Source: Catenulispora sp. MAP5-51 (GTDB lineage Bacteria; Actinomycetota; Actinomycetes; Streptomycetales; Catenulisporaceae). Taken from it: a stretch of 49,366 nt of DNA. A program made the translations under genes and the position numbers. The stretch spans positions 1-49,366 of the forward strand of contig NZ_JBGCCH010000049.1 in NCBI RefSeq assembly GCF_041261205.1. The letters are read 5' to 3'. Shown piece after piece: positions 42,392-49,366 of the stretch (within the stretch, counting starts at the first letter, position 1; each line of letters opens with the position of its first letter). The notes under the pieces were generated by a model. It was given only the letters and a program-made list of their open reading frames with translations. It made no database searches and was not told the DNA's origin.

Positions 42392-43260
42392 CGCGAACTC
42401 CCCTCCTGCGCCCCGATCAGCCGTGCCCCGATCAGATCCAGATAGATGTCCTCCAGCGACGGCCGCACCACCGACAGCCCCGGGATCTCGCCCCGGAACA
42501 GCGTCGACAGCTCCGCGACGAAGCGTGTCGGCTCCGAGGTGCGCTGCTCGCGGCGGCGGCCGTCCTCCTCCTCCCAGGTCACGATCGCCTCGGCCCGGTC
42601 CCGGCCGCCGAGCCGGTCCGGCGCGTCCACCTCGACCAGCCGGCCCTCGGCCAGCACGCCGACCCGGTCGGCCAGGGCCTCGGCCTCCTCCAGGTAGTGC
42701 GTGGTGAGCAGGATGGTGGTCCCGGCGGTGCGCAGCGAGCCGATCAGCTCCCAGAACTGGCGGCGCGCGGCCGGGTCGAACCCGGTCGTCGGCTCGTCCA
42801 GGAACAGCAGCTCCGGGTCCCCGACGATGCCGAGCGCCACGTCCAGCCGCCGACGCTGCCCGCCGGACAGCCGTGAGGTGAGGGTCCGGGTCTGCTCGGT
42901 GAGCCCGACCGCCGCGATCACCTCGTCCGGGTCGCGGGGGGCCGGGTAGTAGGCGCCGAACTGCCGCACGGCCTCCCCGACCCGCAGCATCGTGAAGTCC
43001 TTGGCCTCCTGCAGCACGACCCCGATCCGGGCCCGCCACCGGTGGTCCGCCCGGGCCGGGTCCACGCCCAGCACCGACACCTCGCCCCCGTCGCGCCCCC
43101 GCAGCCCTTCCAGGATCTCCACGGCGGTGCTCTTGCCCGCGCCGTTCGGTCCCAGCAGCGCGAAGATCTCGCCGGCGGCGACCTCCAGATCGACGCCGGC
43201 GAGCGCCGCGGCGTCCCCGTAGTTCTTGCGCAGTCCCCTGACGCGCAGTGCTGTGGTCAT
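42388..43260 (-). CDS. ABC exporter ATP-binding protein (DrrA-like)
   Basis: A 290-residue ATPase with Walker A LLGPNGAGKST, Q-loop VVLQEAKDFTML, signature SRLSGGQRRRLDVAL, Walker B LLFLDEPTTGFD and switch TTHYLEEAE. A C-terminal extension (REQRTSEPTRFVAELSTLFR onward) is as in DrrA-type drug exporter ATPases. It is the first gene of a four-gene overlapping operon. An inverted repeat at 43303-43329, 43 bp upstream, is a candidate operator. Confidence 0.95.
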   Translation of the reverse strand: MTTALRVRGLRKNYGDAAALAGVDLEVAAGEIFALLGPNGAGKSTAVEILEGLRGRDGGEVSVLGVDPARADHRWRARIGVVLQEAKDFTMLRVGEAVRQFGAYYPAPRDPDEVIAAVGLTEQTRTLTSRLSGGQRRRLDVALGIVGDPELLFLDEPTTGFDPAARRQFWELIGSLRTAGTTILLTTHYLEEAEALADRVGVLAEGRLVEVDAPDRLGGRDRAEAIVTWEEEDGRRREQRTSEPTRFVAELSTLFRGEIPGLSVVRPSLEDIYLDLIGARLIGAQEGSSR

Positions 43261-43302
43261 GCCTCCACAGTGCCCGCCGGAGCGGTGCGGGCATGAGGTG
43301 CT

Positions 43303-43329
43303 ACCGGTTGAATCCGGGGGTCAACCGGT
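43303..43329 (-). promoter_or_regulatory. Inverted repeat upstream of the ABC/two-component operon
   Basis: ACCGGTTGA and TCAACCGGT form perfect 9-bp arms around a 9-bp centre. On the minus strand one arm holds TTGACC, which could be a -35 box. It also lies 11 bp past the mscS stop, so a terminator role is possible. Confidence 0.6.
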
Positions 43330-43340
43330 CGATGGACCCT

Positions 43341-44381
43341 TCAGGAGTTGGGCCCTGTTTGAGCAGGAAGGGCGTCCTCGAGGCTGCTCCCGGCGCCGGT
43401 CGCGCTCGCGGCGGGCAGGCCGACCTTCACCCCGGCCTCGTCGAAGGCCGTGAGCAGCCGCGAGCGCAGCTCCCGCGCGACCTCGGAGCTGGTGCGCGGG
43501 GCGGTGCGCATGCTGACGCGCATCATCATGTGGTCGCCCTCGATGGACTCGATGCCGGCGATGGTCGGCGCCTCGGACAGGAAGCTGGCCTTCCACATCG
43601 GGTCCTCGAACAGCTGGTGCGCGGTCTCGACCATGATGTCGCTGACCCGCGAGGGGTTCTCGGTGTAGGAGACCGGGACGTCCACGATGGCGCGCGCGTG
43701 CCCCTGCGACTGGTTGCCGATCCGCTTGATCGTGCCGTTGCGCACGTACCAGACCACCCCGTCGGGGTCGCGCAGCTGCGTGATCCGCAGGCCCACGTCC
43801 TCCACGGTGCCCTTGGCGACGCCGGCGTCGATGAAGTCGCCGACCCCGTACTGGTCCTCCATGATCATGAAGATCCCGGCCAGCAGGTCGGTCACCACGT
43901 CGCGGGCGCCGAAGCCGACCGCCACCGACAGCCCGCCCACCGAGGCCAGCAGCGGCCCGGTGGGGATGTGCAGCTGCTGGATGACCATCAGCGCCGCGAT
44001 GATCATGATGGTCACGCTGGCGATGCTGCCCAGCACGCCGCCGAGGGCGCGGGTGCGCTGCATCCGCCGCTCGGCGCCCATCAGGAGCCCGGACTCCAGG
44101 AAGCGCCCCGGCTTGGACTCGGCGCGCATCGCGGCCTTCTCGATGGTCCGGCGGATGAAGGTGCGCGTGACCTTCCGCAGGATCATCGCCACGACGATGA
44201 TCGACACGATCGTGACGGCGTCGGAGACGATCACGCTGGTGTGGTCGCTGAACCAGTTGCCCACGTGTTCCGCCTTAGTGCTCAGCGATCCCGTGGGATC
44301 GGTCGACGGAGCGCTGGAAGAGCCGGCGCCAGGCGCGGACGACGGCTTGTGCGCTGCGGTGATCACGACTGCTGCGGACAC
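43341..44381 (-). CDS. Small-conductance mechanosensitive channel (MscS family)
   Basis: A 346-residue channel. An N-terminal Ser/Pro-rich segment is followed by three helices, the third being the pore-lining PTGPLLASVGGLSVAVGFGA with RDVVTDLLAGIFMIMEDQYG. The beta domain has GDFIDAGVAKGTVEDVGLRI and VWYVRNGTIKRIGNQSQG. It opens under membrane tension in hypo-osmotic shock. The C-terminal about 30 residues are variable. The GTG at 44381 has only a weak upstream AGG, so the start could be slightly further in. Confidence 0.92.
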   Translation of the reverse strand: MSAAVVITAAHKPSSAPGAGSSSAPSTDPTGSLSTKAEHVGNWFSDHTSVIVSDAVTIVSIIVVAMILRKVTRTFIRRTIEKAAMRAESKPGRFLESGLLMGAERRMQRTRALGGVLGSIASVTIMIIAALMVIQQLHIPTGPLLASVGGLSVAVGFGARDVVTDLLAGIFMIMEDQYGVGDFIDAGVAKGTVEDVGLRITQLRDPDGVVWYVRNGTIKRIGNQSQGHARAIVDVPVSYTENPSRVSDIMVETAHQLFEDPMWKASFLSEAPTIAGIESIEGDHMMMRVSMRTAPRTSSEVARELRSRLLTAFDEAGVKVGLPAASATGAGSSLEDALPAQTGPNS

Positions 44382-44434
44382 TTGGTTCAGGGCCTCACGG
44401 ACTCATTCGAATGGCGTACGAAAACATCGCCACA

Positions 44435-45364
44435 TTAGAGGATCCCAGCGTGCGGAAAAACCTCGCTCGCGACGAGTTCCAGCTGGTCCAGGTCGTCGAG
44501 GTCGAAAGTGCGCAGGTAGACGCGCCGGGTTCCGACCGCGTGATATTCGCCAAGTTTTTCGAGAAGTTGACCCGGCGTCAGCCGCAGCACCATCTGGTTC
44601 GCGGCGGTCTTGCGGGCTATCGCCTCGGCGCGCCGCTCGATCTCCGCCCCGGTCCGTCCGCAGGCCACGACCATGGTCACGGACAGGGTCAGGGTGTCAG
44701 GATCGCGCCCGACCGCCTCGCAGGCTTCCCGCACTCGGACATAGCTGTCCGCGACTTGGTCCGAGGGCCGGAAGTTCGAGTTGAACTCGGAGGCGTAGGT
44801 CGCGGCCAGGCGCGGGGTGCGCTGCGGGCCCCGGCCGCCGACGATGATCGGCGGATGCGGGCGCTGCGCGGGCTTGGGGAGCGCGGGGGAGTCGGTGAGC
44901 TCGTAGTGCTCGCCCTTGAACGAGTACGTCTGTCCGGCCGGCGTGCTCCAGAGCCCCTTGACGATCTGGAGCTGCTCCTCGAGCCGGCCGAACCTGCGCT
45001 CTGGGAACGGGATCCCGTACGCAGCGTGTTCGGCCGCGTCCCAACCGGTGCCCAGGCCCAGCTCGACCCGGCCGCCCGACATCTGGTCCACCTGCGCGAC
45101 CTGGATCGCCAGCGGCCCGGGGAGCCGGAACGTCGCCGGCGTCACCAGCGAGCCCAGGCGTATCCGCCGCGTCTCCCGCGCGAGTCCGGCCAGCGTCGTC
45201 CAGCAGTCGGTGGGACCCGGCAGCCCGTCGGCGGCCCCGCCGGCCCGGTAGTGGTCGGAGCGGAAGAAACCGTCGTAGCCGAGGTCTTCGGCGGCGCGGG
45301 CGACCCGCAGCAGGGTGTCGTAGGAGGCACCCTGCTGCGGCTCCGTGAGTACTCGAAGATCCAT
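44435..45364 (-). CDS. LLM-class F420-dependent oxidoreductase
   Basis: A 309-residue luciferase-like TIM barrel of the F420-dependent subfamily (TIGR03560-like): AEDLGYDGFFRSDHY, RIRLGSLVTPATFRLPGPLA, VDQMSGGRVELGLGTGWDAAEH and RPHPPIIVGGRGPQRTPRLA. The substrate is unknown. It begins 5 bp after the prolyl oligopeptidase stop on the same strand, so the two are co-transcribed. The start MDLRVLTEPQQGASY is at the barrel start; upstream in-frame codons lie inside the peptidase gene. Confidence 0.92.
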   Translation of the reverse strand: MDLRVLTEPQQGASYDTLLRVARAAEDLGYDGFFRSDHYRAGGAADGLPGPTDCWTTLAGLARETRRIRLGSLVTPATFRLPGPLAIQVAQVDQMSGGRVELGLGTGWDAAEHAAYGIPFPERRFGRLEEQLQIVKGLWSTPAGQTYSFKGEHYELTDSPALPKPAQRPHPPIIVGGRGPQRTPRLAATYASEFNSNFRPSDQVADSYVRVREACEAVGRDPDTLTLSVTMVVACGRTGAEIERRAEAIARKTAANQMVLRLTPGQLLEKLGEYHAVGTRRVYLRTFDLDDLDQLELVASEVFPHAGIL

Positions 45365-45369
45365 AGGGG

Positions 45370-47520
45370 TCAGACTGGCACGCCCGCCGACGTCACTTCC
45401 AGTCCCAGCTCCGCGGCCATGAAGCCCCACATGTCCGCGTACACGCCCACCGTCTTGGAGACGCTGCGGGCGGCGTGGCCGGCCTCGCGCTCCGCGCGGA
45501 ACAGCACCGGCCGCCGCGTGATCGGCGCCGAGGTGGCGTGCTGGAGGGCGGCCGCGAGCTTGCGGGCGTGCAGCGGGTCGACGCGGCTGTCGCTATCGAA
45601 GACGGCGAACAGGGTGGCCGGGTAGGCGGTGCCTTCGTGCACATTGTGATACGGCGAGTAAGCGATCAGCCAACCGAACTGCTCGGGGTCCTCGGCGGTG
45701 CCGAATTCCTCGTTCCACGTGACGCCGAGGCCGTGCTGCTCGTAGCGGATCATGTCCAGCAGCGGCGCCCAGCACACCACCGCCGCGTACTTCTCAGGAT
45801 GCTGGGTCAGTGCCGCGCCGACCAGCAGCCCGCCGTTGGAGCCGCCGAAGATCCCGAGCTGCGCACGGGTGGTCACGCCATGGTCGACCAGCCAGTCGCC
45901 GGCGGCGTGGAAGTCGTCGAAGACGTTCTGCTTGTTCGCCATCATCCCGGCGCGGTGCCACTCCTCGCCTTCCTCGGAGCCGCCGCGCAGGTTCGCGATC
46001 GCGTAGGTGCCGCCGGCGTTGACCCAGGCCAGGATCCGCGGGCTGTAGACCGGGGTCATGGGGATGTTGAAGCCGCCGTAGCCGTAGAGGATGGTCGGCT
46101 TCGGGCCCTCCTCGCCCTCCTCGCCCTCCTTGCCATCCTCGCCGCCCTCGATGACGAACATCCGGACCGCGGTGCCGTCCTTGGAGGTGTACGTGACCTG
46201 CCGCGTGCGGACCTGCGGGAGCTCCACCTCGGCCGGCGGCCGCTCCCACACGGTGCTCAGGCCGGTGCGCGCGTCGAAGTGGTGGATCTCCAGCGGAGTC
46301 GTGTAGTCGGTGTAGCCGAACCAGAGCTCGTGGCCGCCCTCGGGGCGGGTGCTCAGCCCGGCCAGCGTGCCCAGACCCGGCAGCGGGATCTCGCCGACCT
46401 TCTCGCCGGTGCGGGCGTCGTGCAGCGCCAGCTCGCCGACCGCGTGCCGGGTGCGGGCCACGACCAGCAGCGGGCGCTCCAGCTCCGGACCGTCCAGCAG
46501 CGCGTAGGAGTCCAGGACCGCGTCCGGGTCCTCGGGAACCAGATCGCGCCAGTTCTCATAGGCGAGCTCGCCCGCCGGGGCCACGCAGATCCGGCCGCGC
46601 GGGGCGTCCCGGTCGGTCCACAGCAGGACGCTGCCGGCCAGCGGGGAGCCGGCGTCGCAGATCTCGACCGAGGTCTGGTTGTCCAGGCCGGCCTGGACCG
46701 GGACCAGCGCCGGGCTCTCGTGCGAGCTCGCGGTCAGGTCGGCGACGTAGACGTCGTTGCGCGGCGCGGTCCCGGCGTGGGTGTCGATCTCCAGCCAGCG
46801 GCCGTCGCGGGTCACCGAGACCCCGAAGTAGCTGGTCTTCGGCGTGCCGGCGCCGAAGATCTCGACGTCCTCGACGTCCGGGTCGGTCCCCACCTTGTGG
46901 AGGTGTACGCGCCGGTGGAACTGCCGTTCCCCCTCGGGGACGGTGTCGGGGTGCGGCTTGCGGACGTAGTAGTAGGCCTCGCCGCCGGGCAGCCAGCCCA
47001 CCGGCGAGTACCGGGTGCGGGCGATCGGGCCCTCGAGGCGTTCCAGGGTGTCGACGTCGAGCACGTAGAGGACCGACTCCTCGGTCCCGGCCTCCGAGAT
47101 CAGGTAGGCGAGGCGGTCGCCCTCCTTCGACGGCTGCCAGCCGTCCAGCGTCGTGGTGCCGGACGGATCCAGCGCCACCGGGTCGACCAGCACCCGCTCG
47201 GTGCCGTCGGCCTCGATCACGAGCAGCGCCGCGTGCTCCTGGCCCGGCAGCCGCCGCGTCAGGAAGCGGCGTCCGCCGCGCCAGGCCGGCGCCGAGACGT
47301 CGCCGGTGCCCATCAACGCGGCCAGCCGCGCGGCGAATCCGGAGGTGGCCGGCCAGCCCGCGCGGGCCTCGGCGAACAGCGAGTCCTGGGCCGCGACCCA
47401 GGCTTCGGTCCGCGGGTCCTTCGGGTCCTCCAGCCAGCGGTAAGGGTCGCGGACGTCGCGGCCATGCAGGTGATCGGCCACAGTCAGACGTTCAGCCTGC
47501 GGGTATGCAAAGGACGACAT
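45370..47520 (-). CDS. Prolyl oligopeptidase family serine peptidase (S9A)
   Basis: A 716-residue enzyme with an N-terminal part (DPYRWLEDPKDPRTEAWVAA), a seven-blade propeller of about 330 residues and an alpha/beta-hydrolase domain. Catalytic residues: Ser in GIFGGSNGGLLVGAAL, Asp in FAVFDSDSRVDPLHA and His in EREAGHAARSVSK. It cuts after proline in short peptides, probably in the cytosol because no signal peptide is present. Oddity: an acidic Gly/Glu/Lys insertion (EDGKEGEEGEEGPKP) just before the hydrolase core, encoded by a 9-bp repeat at about 46109-46147. Confidence 0.95.
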   Translation of the reverse strand: MSSFAYPQAERLTVADHLHGRDVRDPYRWLEDPKDPRTEAWVAAQDSLFAEARAGWPATSGFAARLAALMGTGDVSAPAWRGGRRFLTRRLPGQEHAALLVIEADGTERVLVDPVALDPSGTTTLDGWQPSKEGDRLAYLISEAGTEESVLYVLDVDTLERLEGPIARTRYSPVGWLPGGEAYYYVRKPHPDTVPEGERQFHRRVHLHKVGTDPDVEDVEIFGAGTPKTSYFGVSVTRDGRWLEIDTHAGTAPRNDVYVADLTASSHESPALVPVQAGLDNQTSVEICDAGSPLAGSVLLWTDRDAPRGRICVAPAGELAYENWRDLVPEDPDAVLDSYALLDGPELERPLLVVARTRHAVGELALHDARTGEKVGEIPLPGLGTLAGLSTRPEGGHELWFGYTDYTTPLEIHHFDARTGLSTVWERPPAEVELPQVRTRQVTYTSKDGTAVRMFVIEGGEDGKEGEEGEEGPKPTILYGYGGFNIPMTPVYSPRILAWVNAGGTYAIANLRGGSEEGEEWHRAGMMANKQNVFDDFHAAGDWLVDHGVTTRAQLGIFGGSNGGLLVGAALTQHPEKYAAVVCWAPLLDMIRYEQHGLGVTWNEEFGTAEDPEQFGWLIAYSPYHNVHEGTAYPATLFAVFDSDSRVDPLHARKLAAALQHATSAPITRRPVLFRAEREAGHAARSVSKTVGVYADMWGFMAAELGLEVTSAGVPV

Positions 47521-47783
47521 GCCTCAGAAGACTATGTGTTGTAGTCGATCTGCGTTAACCCTCTCGTGACACATGATTTTGAAGATGTGCGTGAAATCTG
47601 GTAGCGCGGGAACCACAACAGCGGACAGACTGGATCTACCCGTGAACCGATCCGCGGATACGCACTCCGACGTGCGCTGATGTGTCAGCTGAGGCATCAG
47701 CCGTACGCCGGGTGCGCTGCAAGCGGGCCGGGAACGTTAGCTCCGGCGCGAGCCACGCGTCGGACTCGGTCAGGAGGCCACCA

Positions 47784-48326
47784 GTGCCGCACGCACTTCT
47801 TTTGAACGCTTCATATGAGCCGTTATGCGTCGTGAGCCAACGCCGCGCAGTGGTTCTGATCCTCAGCGACAAGGCCGTCACCCTTGAGGGATCCGGCGAC
47901 CTGCTCCACGCGGCCACCTGGTCGATGCCCGCGCCCTCGGTGATCCGGCTCACCCGCTACATCAAGGTGCCGAACCGCCGGGCGGTGCCCCTGACACGCC
48001 GTGCCATCTTCGCTCGCGACGGCGGCCGGTGTGTCTACTGCGACGCGCCCGCGACCAGCATCGACCATGTGATCCCGCGTTCGCGCGGCGGACAGCACGC
48101 CTGGGACAACGTCGTCTCGGCCTGCCGCCGCTGCAACCACGTGAAGGCGGACCGTCCGCTGCCGGACCTGGGGTGGCGCATGCGCCGGGCCCCGGCACAG
48201 CCGGCCGGTTCGGCTTGGCGGATCTTGTCCTCAGGAAGACAGGACCCGCGCTGGTCGCCTTATCTGGAGGCGTATGGCGGGGAGCCCAAAGGGCACGGGG
48301 TGGACGGAGCCTTCGCGGCCGCCTGA
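47784..48326 (+). CDS. HNH endonuclease family protein
   Basis: A 180-residue protein: an N-terminal domain starting VPHALLLNASYEPLCVVSQR, then an HNH domain with zinc Cys83/Cys86 (CVYC), DH at 94-95 (TSIDHVIPRSRGG), N109 and Cys114/Cys117 (CRRCN). Single-copy genes of this type are widespread in actinobacterial chromosomes and not clearly tied to mobile elements. The GTG at 47784 has AGGAGG six bases upstream; a longer frame from 47682 lacks such support. The 263-bp gap before it, divergent from the peptidase gene, shows no other gene. Confidence 0.93.
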   Translation: MPHALLLNASYEPLCVVSQRRAVVLILSDKAVTLEGSGDLLHAATWSMPAPSVIRLTRYIKVPNRRAVPLTRRAIFARDGGRCVYCDAPATSIDHVIPRSRGGQHAWDNVVSACRRCNHVKADRPLPDLGWRMRRAPAQPAGSAWRILSSGRQDPRWSPYLEAYGGEPKGHGVDGAFAAA

Positions 48327-48354
48327 CCTGATTCTCTTCAGCCCCAACCGCACA

Positions 48355-48394
48355 GGGCCGCCCTCGGTTCGCCGGGGGCGGCCCCTGCTTTTCC
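48355..48394 (+). terminator. Terminator after the HNH gene
   Basis: GGGCCGCCC (48355-48363) pairs with GGGCGGCCC (48376-48384, one mismatch) around a 12-base loop, followed by CTGCTTTT. Confidence 0.8.
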
Positions 48395-48413
48395 AGCGTG
48401 AGACCACGTCAGA

Positions 48414-48419
48414 TACCGT
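48414..48419 (+). promoter_or_regulatory. -10 box for leaderless mRNA of the small membrane protein
   Basis: TACCGT lies 6 nt before the GTG at 48426. GGAGAC directly abuts the start codon, too close to be a good ribosome-binding site. Confidence 0.5.
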
Positions 48420-48425
48420 GGAGAC

Positions 48426-48839
48426 GTGAAACCACCGACCACCCCCGAAGCGCGGACGCGCCGGGCGTTGCGTACGGCGACCCTCGGCTCGCTGGCGGCG
48501 GTGCCCCTGCTGCTGGCGTCCCCGGCGTTCGCCCTGCACAGGGACGCGGGCGACGACCCGGGCCCCGGCATGTCCGCCGTCGCCACCATCCTCGTGTACA
48601 TCGGCATCCCGGCCTCGATCTTCTGCATCATCGCGCTGCTGGTGCTCGCCCCCTCGATCGCCCGCGGCAACCGCTACCGGCCGCACCAGCTCAGCTGGTG
48701 GGCCGCGCCGGTCTGGTTCGGCGGCCCGCGCGACGAGCACGGCGAGTCCGGCCGGCGCGCGCTGACCGGCACCTCGCTCAAGGAGCTCACGGCCTTCTCC
48801 GAGGCCCAGACCGAGGGAGGCGCCAGTGCCCGCTGGTGA
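48426..48839 (+). CDS. Small membrane protein of unknown function
   Basis: A 137-residue protein. An N-terminal hydrophobic segment (ATLGSLAAVPLLLASPAFAL) is a signal peptide or helix. A second helix (SAVATILVYIGIPASIFCII) is followed by a cytosolic tail with NRYRPHQLSWWAAPVWFGGP and SLKELTAFSEAQTEGGASARW. No family recognised with certainty; similar small proteins accompany DUF5130-type genes in actinomycetes. It overlaps the next gene by 14 bp, so the two are translated together. Confidence 0.8.
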   Translation: MKPPTTPEARTRRALRTATLGSLAAVPLLLASPAFALHRDAGDDPGPGMSAVATILVYIGIPASIFCIIALLVLAPSIARGNRYRPHQLSWWAAPVWFGGPRDEHGESGRRALTGTSLKELTAFSEAQTEGGASARW

Positions 48840-49215
48840 CGCTTTCAGCGCCCGTCAGGAGCAGGACATCGCCAAGGCGATCGCCACCGCCGAGCAGCAG
48901 ACCGGCCTGAAGTTCTCGGTCTACATCGGCTCCGTCGAGGGCGACCTGCACGCCCAGTCGGTGCGGCTGCACCGGCAGCTGGCCGAGGCCGACAACGCCG
49001 TGCTGGTCGTCGTCGACCCGCGCCGCAACCAGCTGCAGATCGTGACCGGCGTGGACGCCAAGCGCCGCGTCGACGACCGCGCCGCCGGTCTGGCCGCGGC
49101 CGCCATGGCCTCCACGTTCGCGCTCGGCGACCTCGCCGGCGGGATCGTCAACGGCCTGGGGTCGCTGATGGAGCACGCGATGAAGGCGCCGGTGCTTCAC
49201 GGTTCGCAGCCGTAA
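48826..49215 (+). CDS. DUF5130 / TPM-like domain protein
   Basis: A 129-residue protein beginning VPAGDAFSARQEQDIAKAIA and containing TGLKFSVYIGSVEGDLHAQS, VLVVVDPRRNQLQIVTGVDA and GDLAGGIVNGLGSLMEHAMK. This pattern resembles the actinobacterial DUF5130 family, which is related to TPM domains; function unknown. The GTG at 48826 has GGGAGG upstream and lies inside the end of the membrane protein gene, indicating coupling and perhaps a membrane-linked complex. Confidence 0.85.
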   Translation: MPAGDAFSARQEQDIAKAIATAEQQTGLKFSVYIGSVEGDLHAQSVRLHRQLAEADNAVLVVVDPRRNQLQIVTGVDAKRRVDDRAAGLAAAAMASTFALGDLAGGIVNGLGSLMEHAMKAPVLHGSQP

Positions 49216-49216
49216 C

Positions 49217-49280
49217 CGCACAAACTCCGCACAGCAAAGCGGCCCGGGCGATGTCCGCCCGGGCCGCTTCAGTTTGTGCG
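49217..49280 (+). terminator. Strong terminator hairpin with an outer dyad
   Basis: Inner perfect 14-bp stem AAGCGGCCCGGGCG (49237-49250) / CGCCCGGGCCGCTT (49256-49269), loop ATGTC. An outer dyad CGCACAAACT (49217-49226) / AGTTTGTGCG (49271-49280) surrounds it and crosses into the putative intron start at 49276. Confidence 0.85.
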
Positions 49281-49366
49281 CCCAGCATGGGCGGTTGTTT
49301 GGGGGTGGAAGTCCCCTGGAGGAGGAGGCGGTCCTAACTCCGAGCCGGAGGCAAGGGCGTCATCGT
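49276..49366 (+). mobile_element. Probable 5' end of a group II intron (truncated by window edge)
   Basis: The sequence begins GTGCG, the bacterial group II 5' consensus, and continues CCCAGCATGGGCG, then GGGGGTGGAAGTCCCC and later GAGGCAAGGGCGTCATCGT. These blocks resemble domain I segments of bacterial group II introns (from memory GTGCGCCCGGCATGGGC, GGTGAAAGTCCC, GGCAAGGGTGTC). It shows consecutive small hairpins (49280-49292, 49301-49316, 49338-49350) and no ORF yet. It begins six bases after a terminator stem, the known insertion preference of class IIC introns. The maturase and the 3' end would lie beyond the window, so this is a prediction. Confidence 0.62.

Overview
The window is chromosomal DNA of a high-GC Gram-positive actinomycete. 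The evidence is strong G/C at third codon positions, many GTG starts, and F420- and mycothiol-type enzymes (two LLM-class oxidoreductases, a PPOX-class F420 protein, a maleylpyruvate-isomerase-like mycothiol enzyme). An actinobacterial sulfur leader-peptide family, a group II truncated haemoglobin, an LAxTG-type wall anchor and several leaderless promoters point the same way. A Streptomyces- or Catenulispora-like filamentous actinomycete is my best guess; the species cannot be named from the sequence. I see no tRNA, rRNA, CRISPR array or prophage. The only mobile-element signal is at the right edge.

Left part (1-12960): assimilatory sulfur metabolism, on the minus strand and split in two. One unit reads leader peptide - cysH - cysD - cysN - sulfonate-type binding protein - ABC ATPase (cut by the window edge). 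The other reads leader peptide - sulfite reductase - small zinc-ribbon protein. Each unit starts with its own copy of an almost identical leader peptide and of a 38-bp upstream element. About 6 kb of unrelated genes lie between them (LLM oxidoreductase, pyruvate oxidase-like TPP enzyme, an unknown leaderless gene, a secreted HEYSE-motif protein, a GH25 lysozyme). CysH has the iron-sulfur cysteines of an APS reductase, so the lack of a cysC in the window makes sense.

Middle (12961-25700): a wall-anchored choice-of-anchor-A-type gene with two apparent frameshifts, a sugar-lactone oxidase, an MFS transporter, a small membrane protein, a GNAT acetyltransferase and a Tat-exported phospholipase C with a discoidin-like tail. 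Then come two fluoride channels translationally coupled to an MpaB-type oxygenase, a long-chain acyl-CoA ligase and an SSB paralogue.

Right-middle (25670-38740): a secreted phosphodiester glycosidase-like protein; ettA with a thioesterase and an unknown gene; a divergent yceI/marR pair sharing an operator-like palindrome; an M23 peptidase; a small conserved protein; trHbO; a DUF2079 membrane protein; and OsmC. After a perfect 18-bp hairpin comes a sugar operon (ROK regulator - GH4 glycosidase - BadF-type kinase) with a ROK-like operator, then a PPOX protein.

Right part (38777-49366): a mycothiol-dependent enzyme with a microsatellite in its upstream region; a tightly overlapping ABC exporter plus two-component operon; an MscS channel; a prolyl oligopeptidase with an LLM oxidoreductase; an HNH endonuclease; and a small membrane protein coupled to a DUF5130-like protein. 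A strong terminator follows, and immediately after it the sequence looks like the 5' end of a group II intron, truncated by the window edge.
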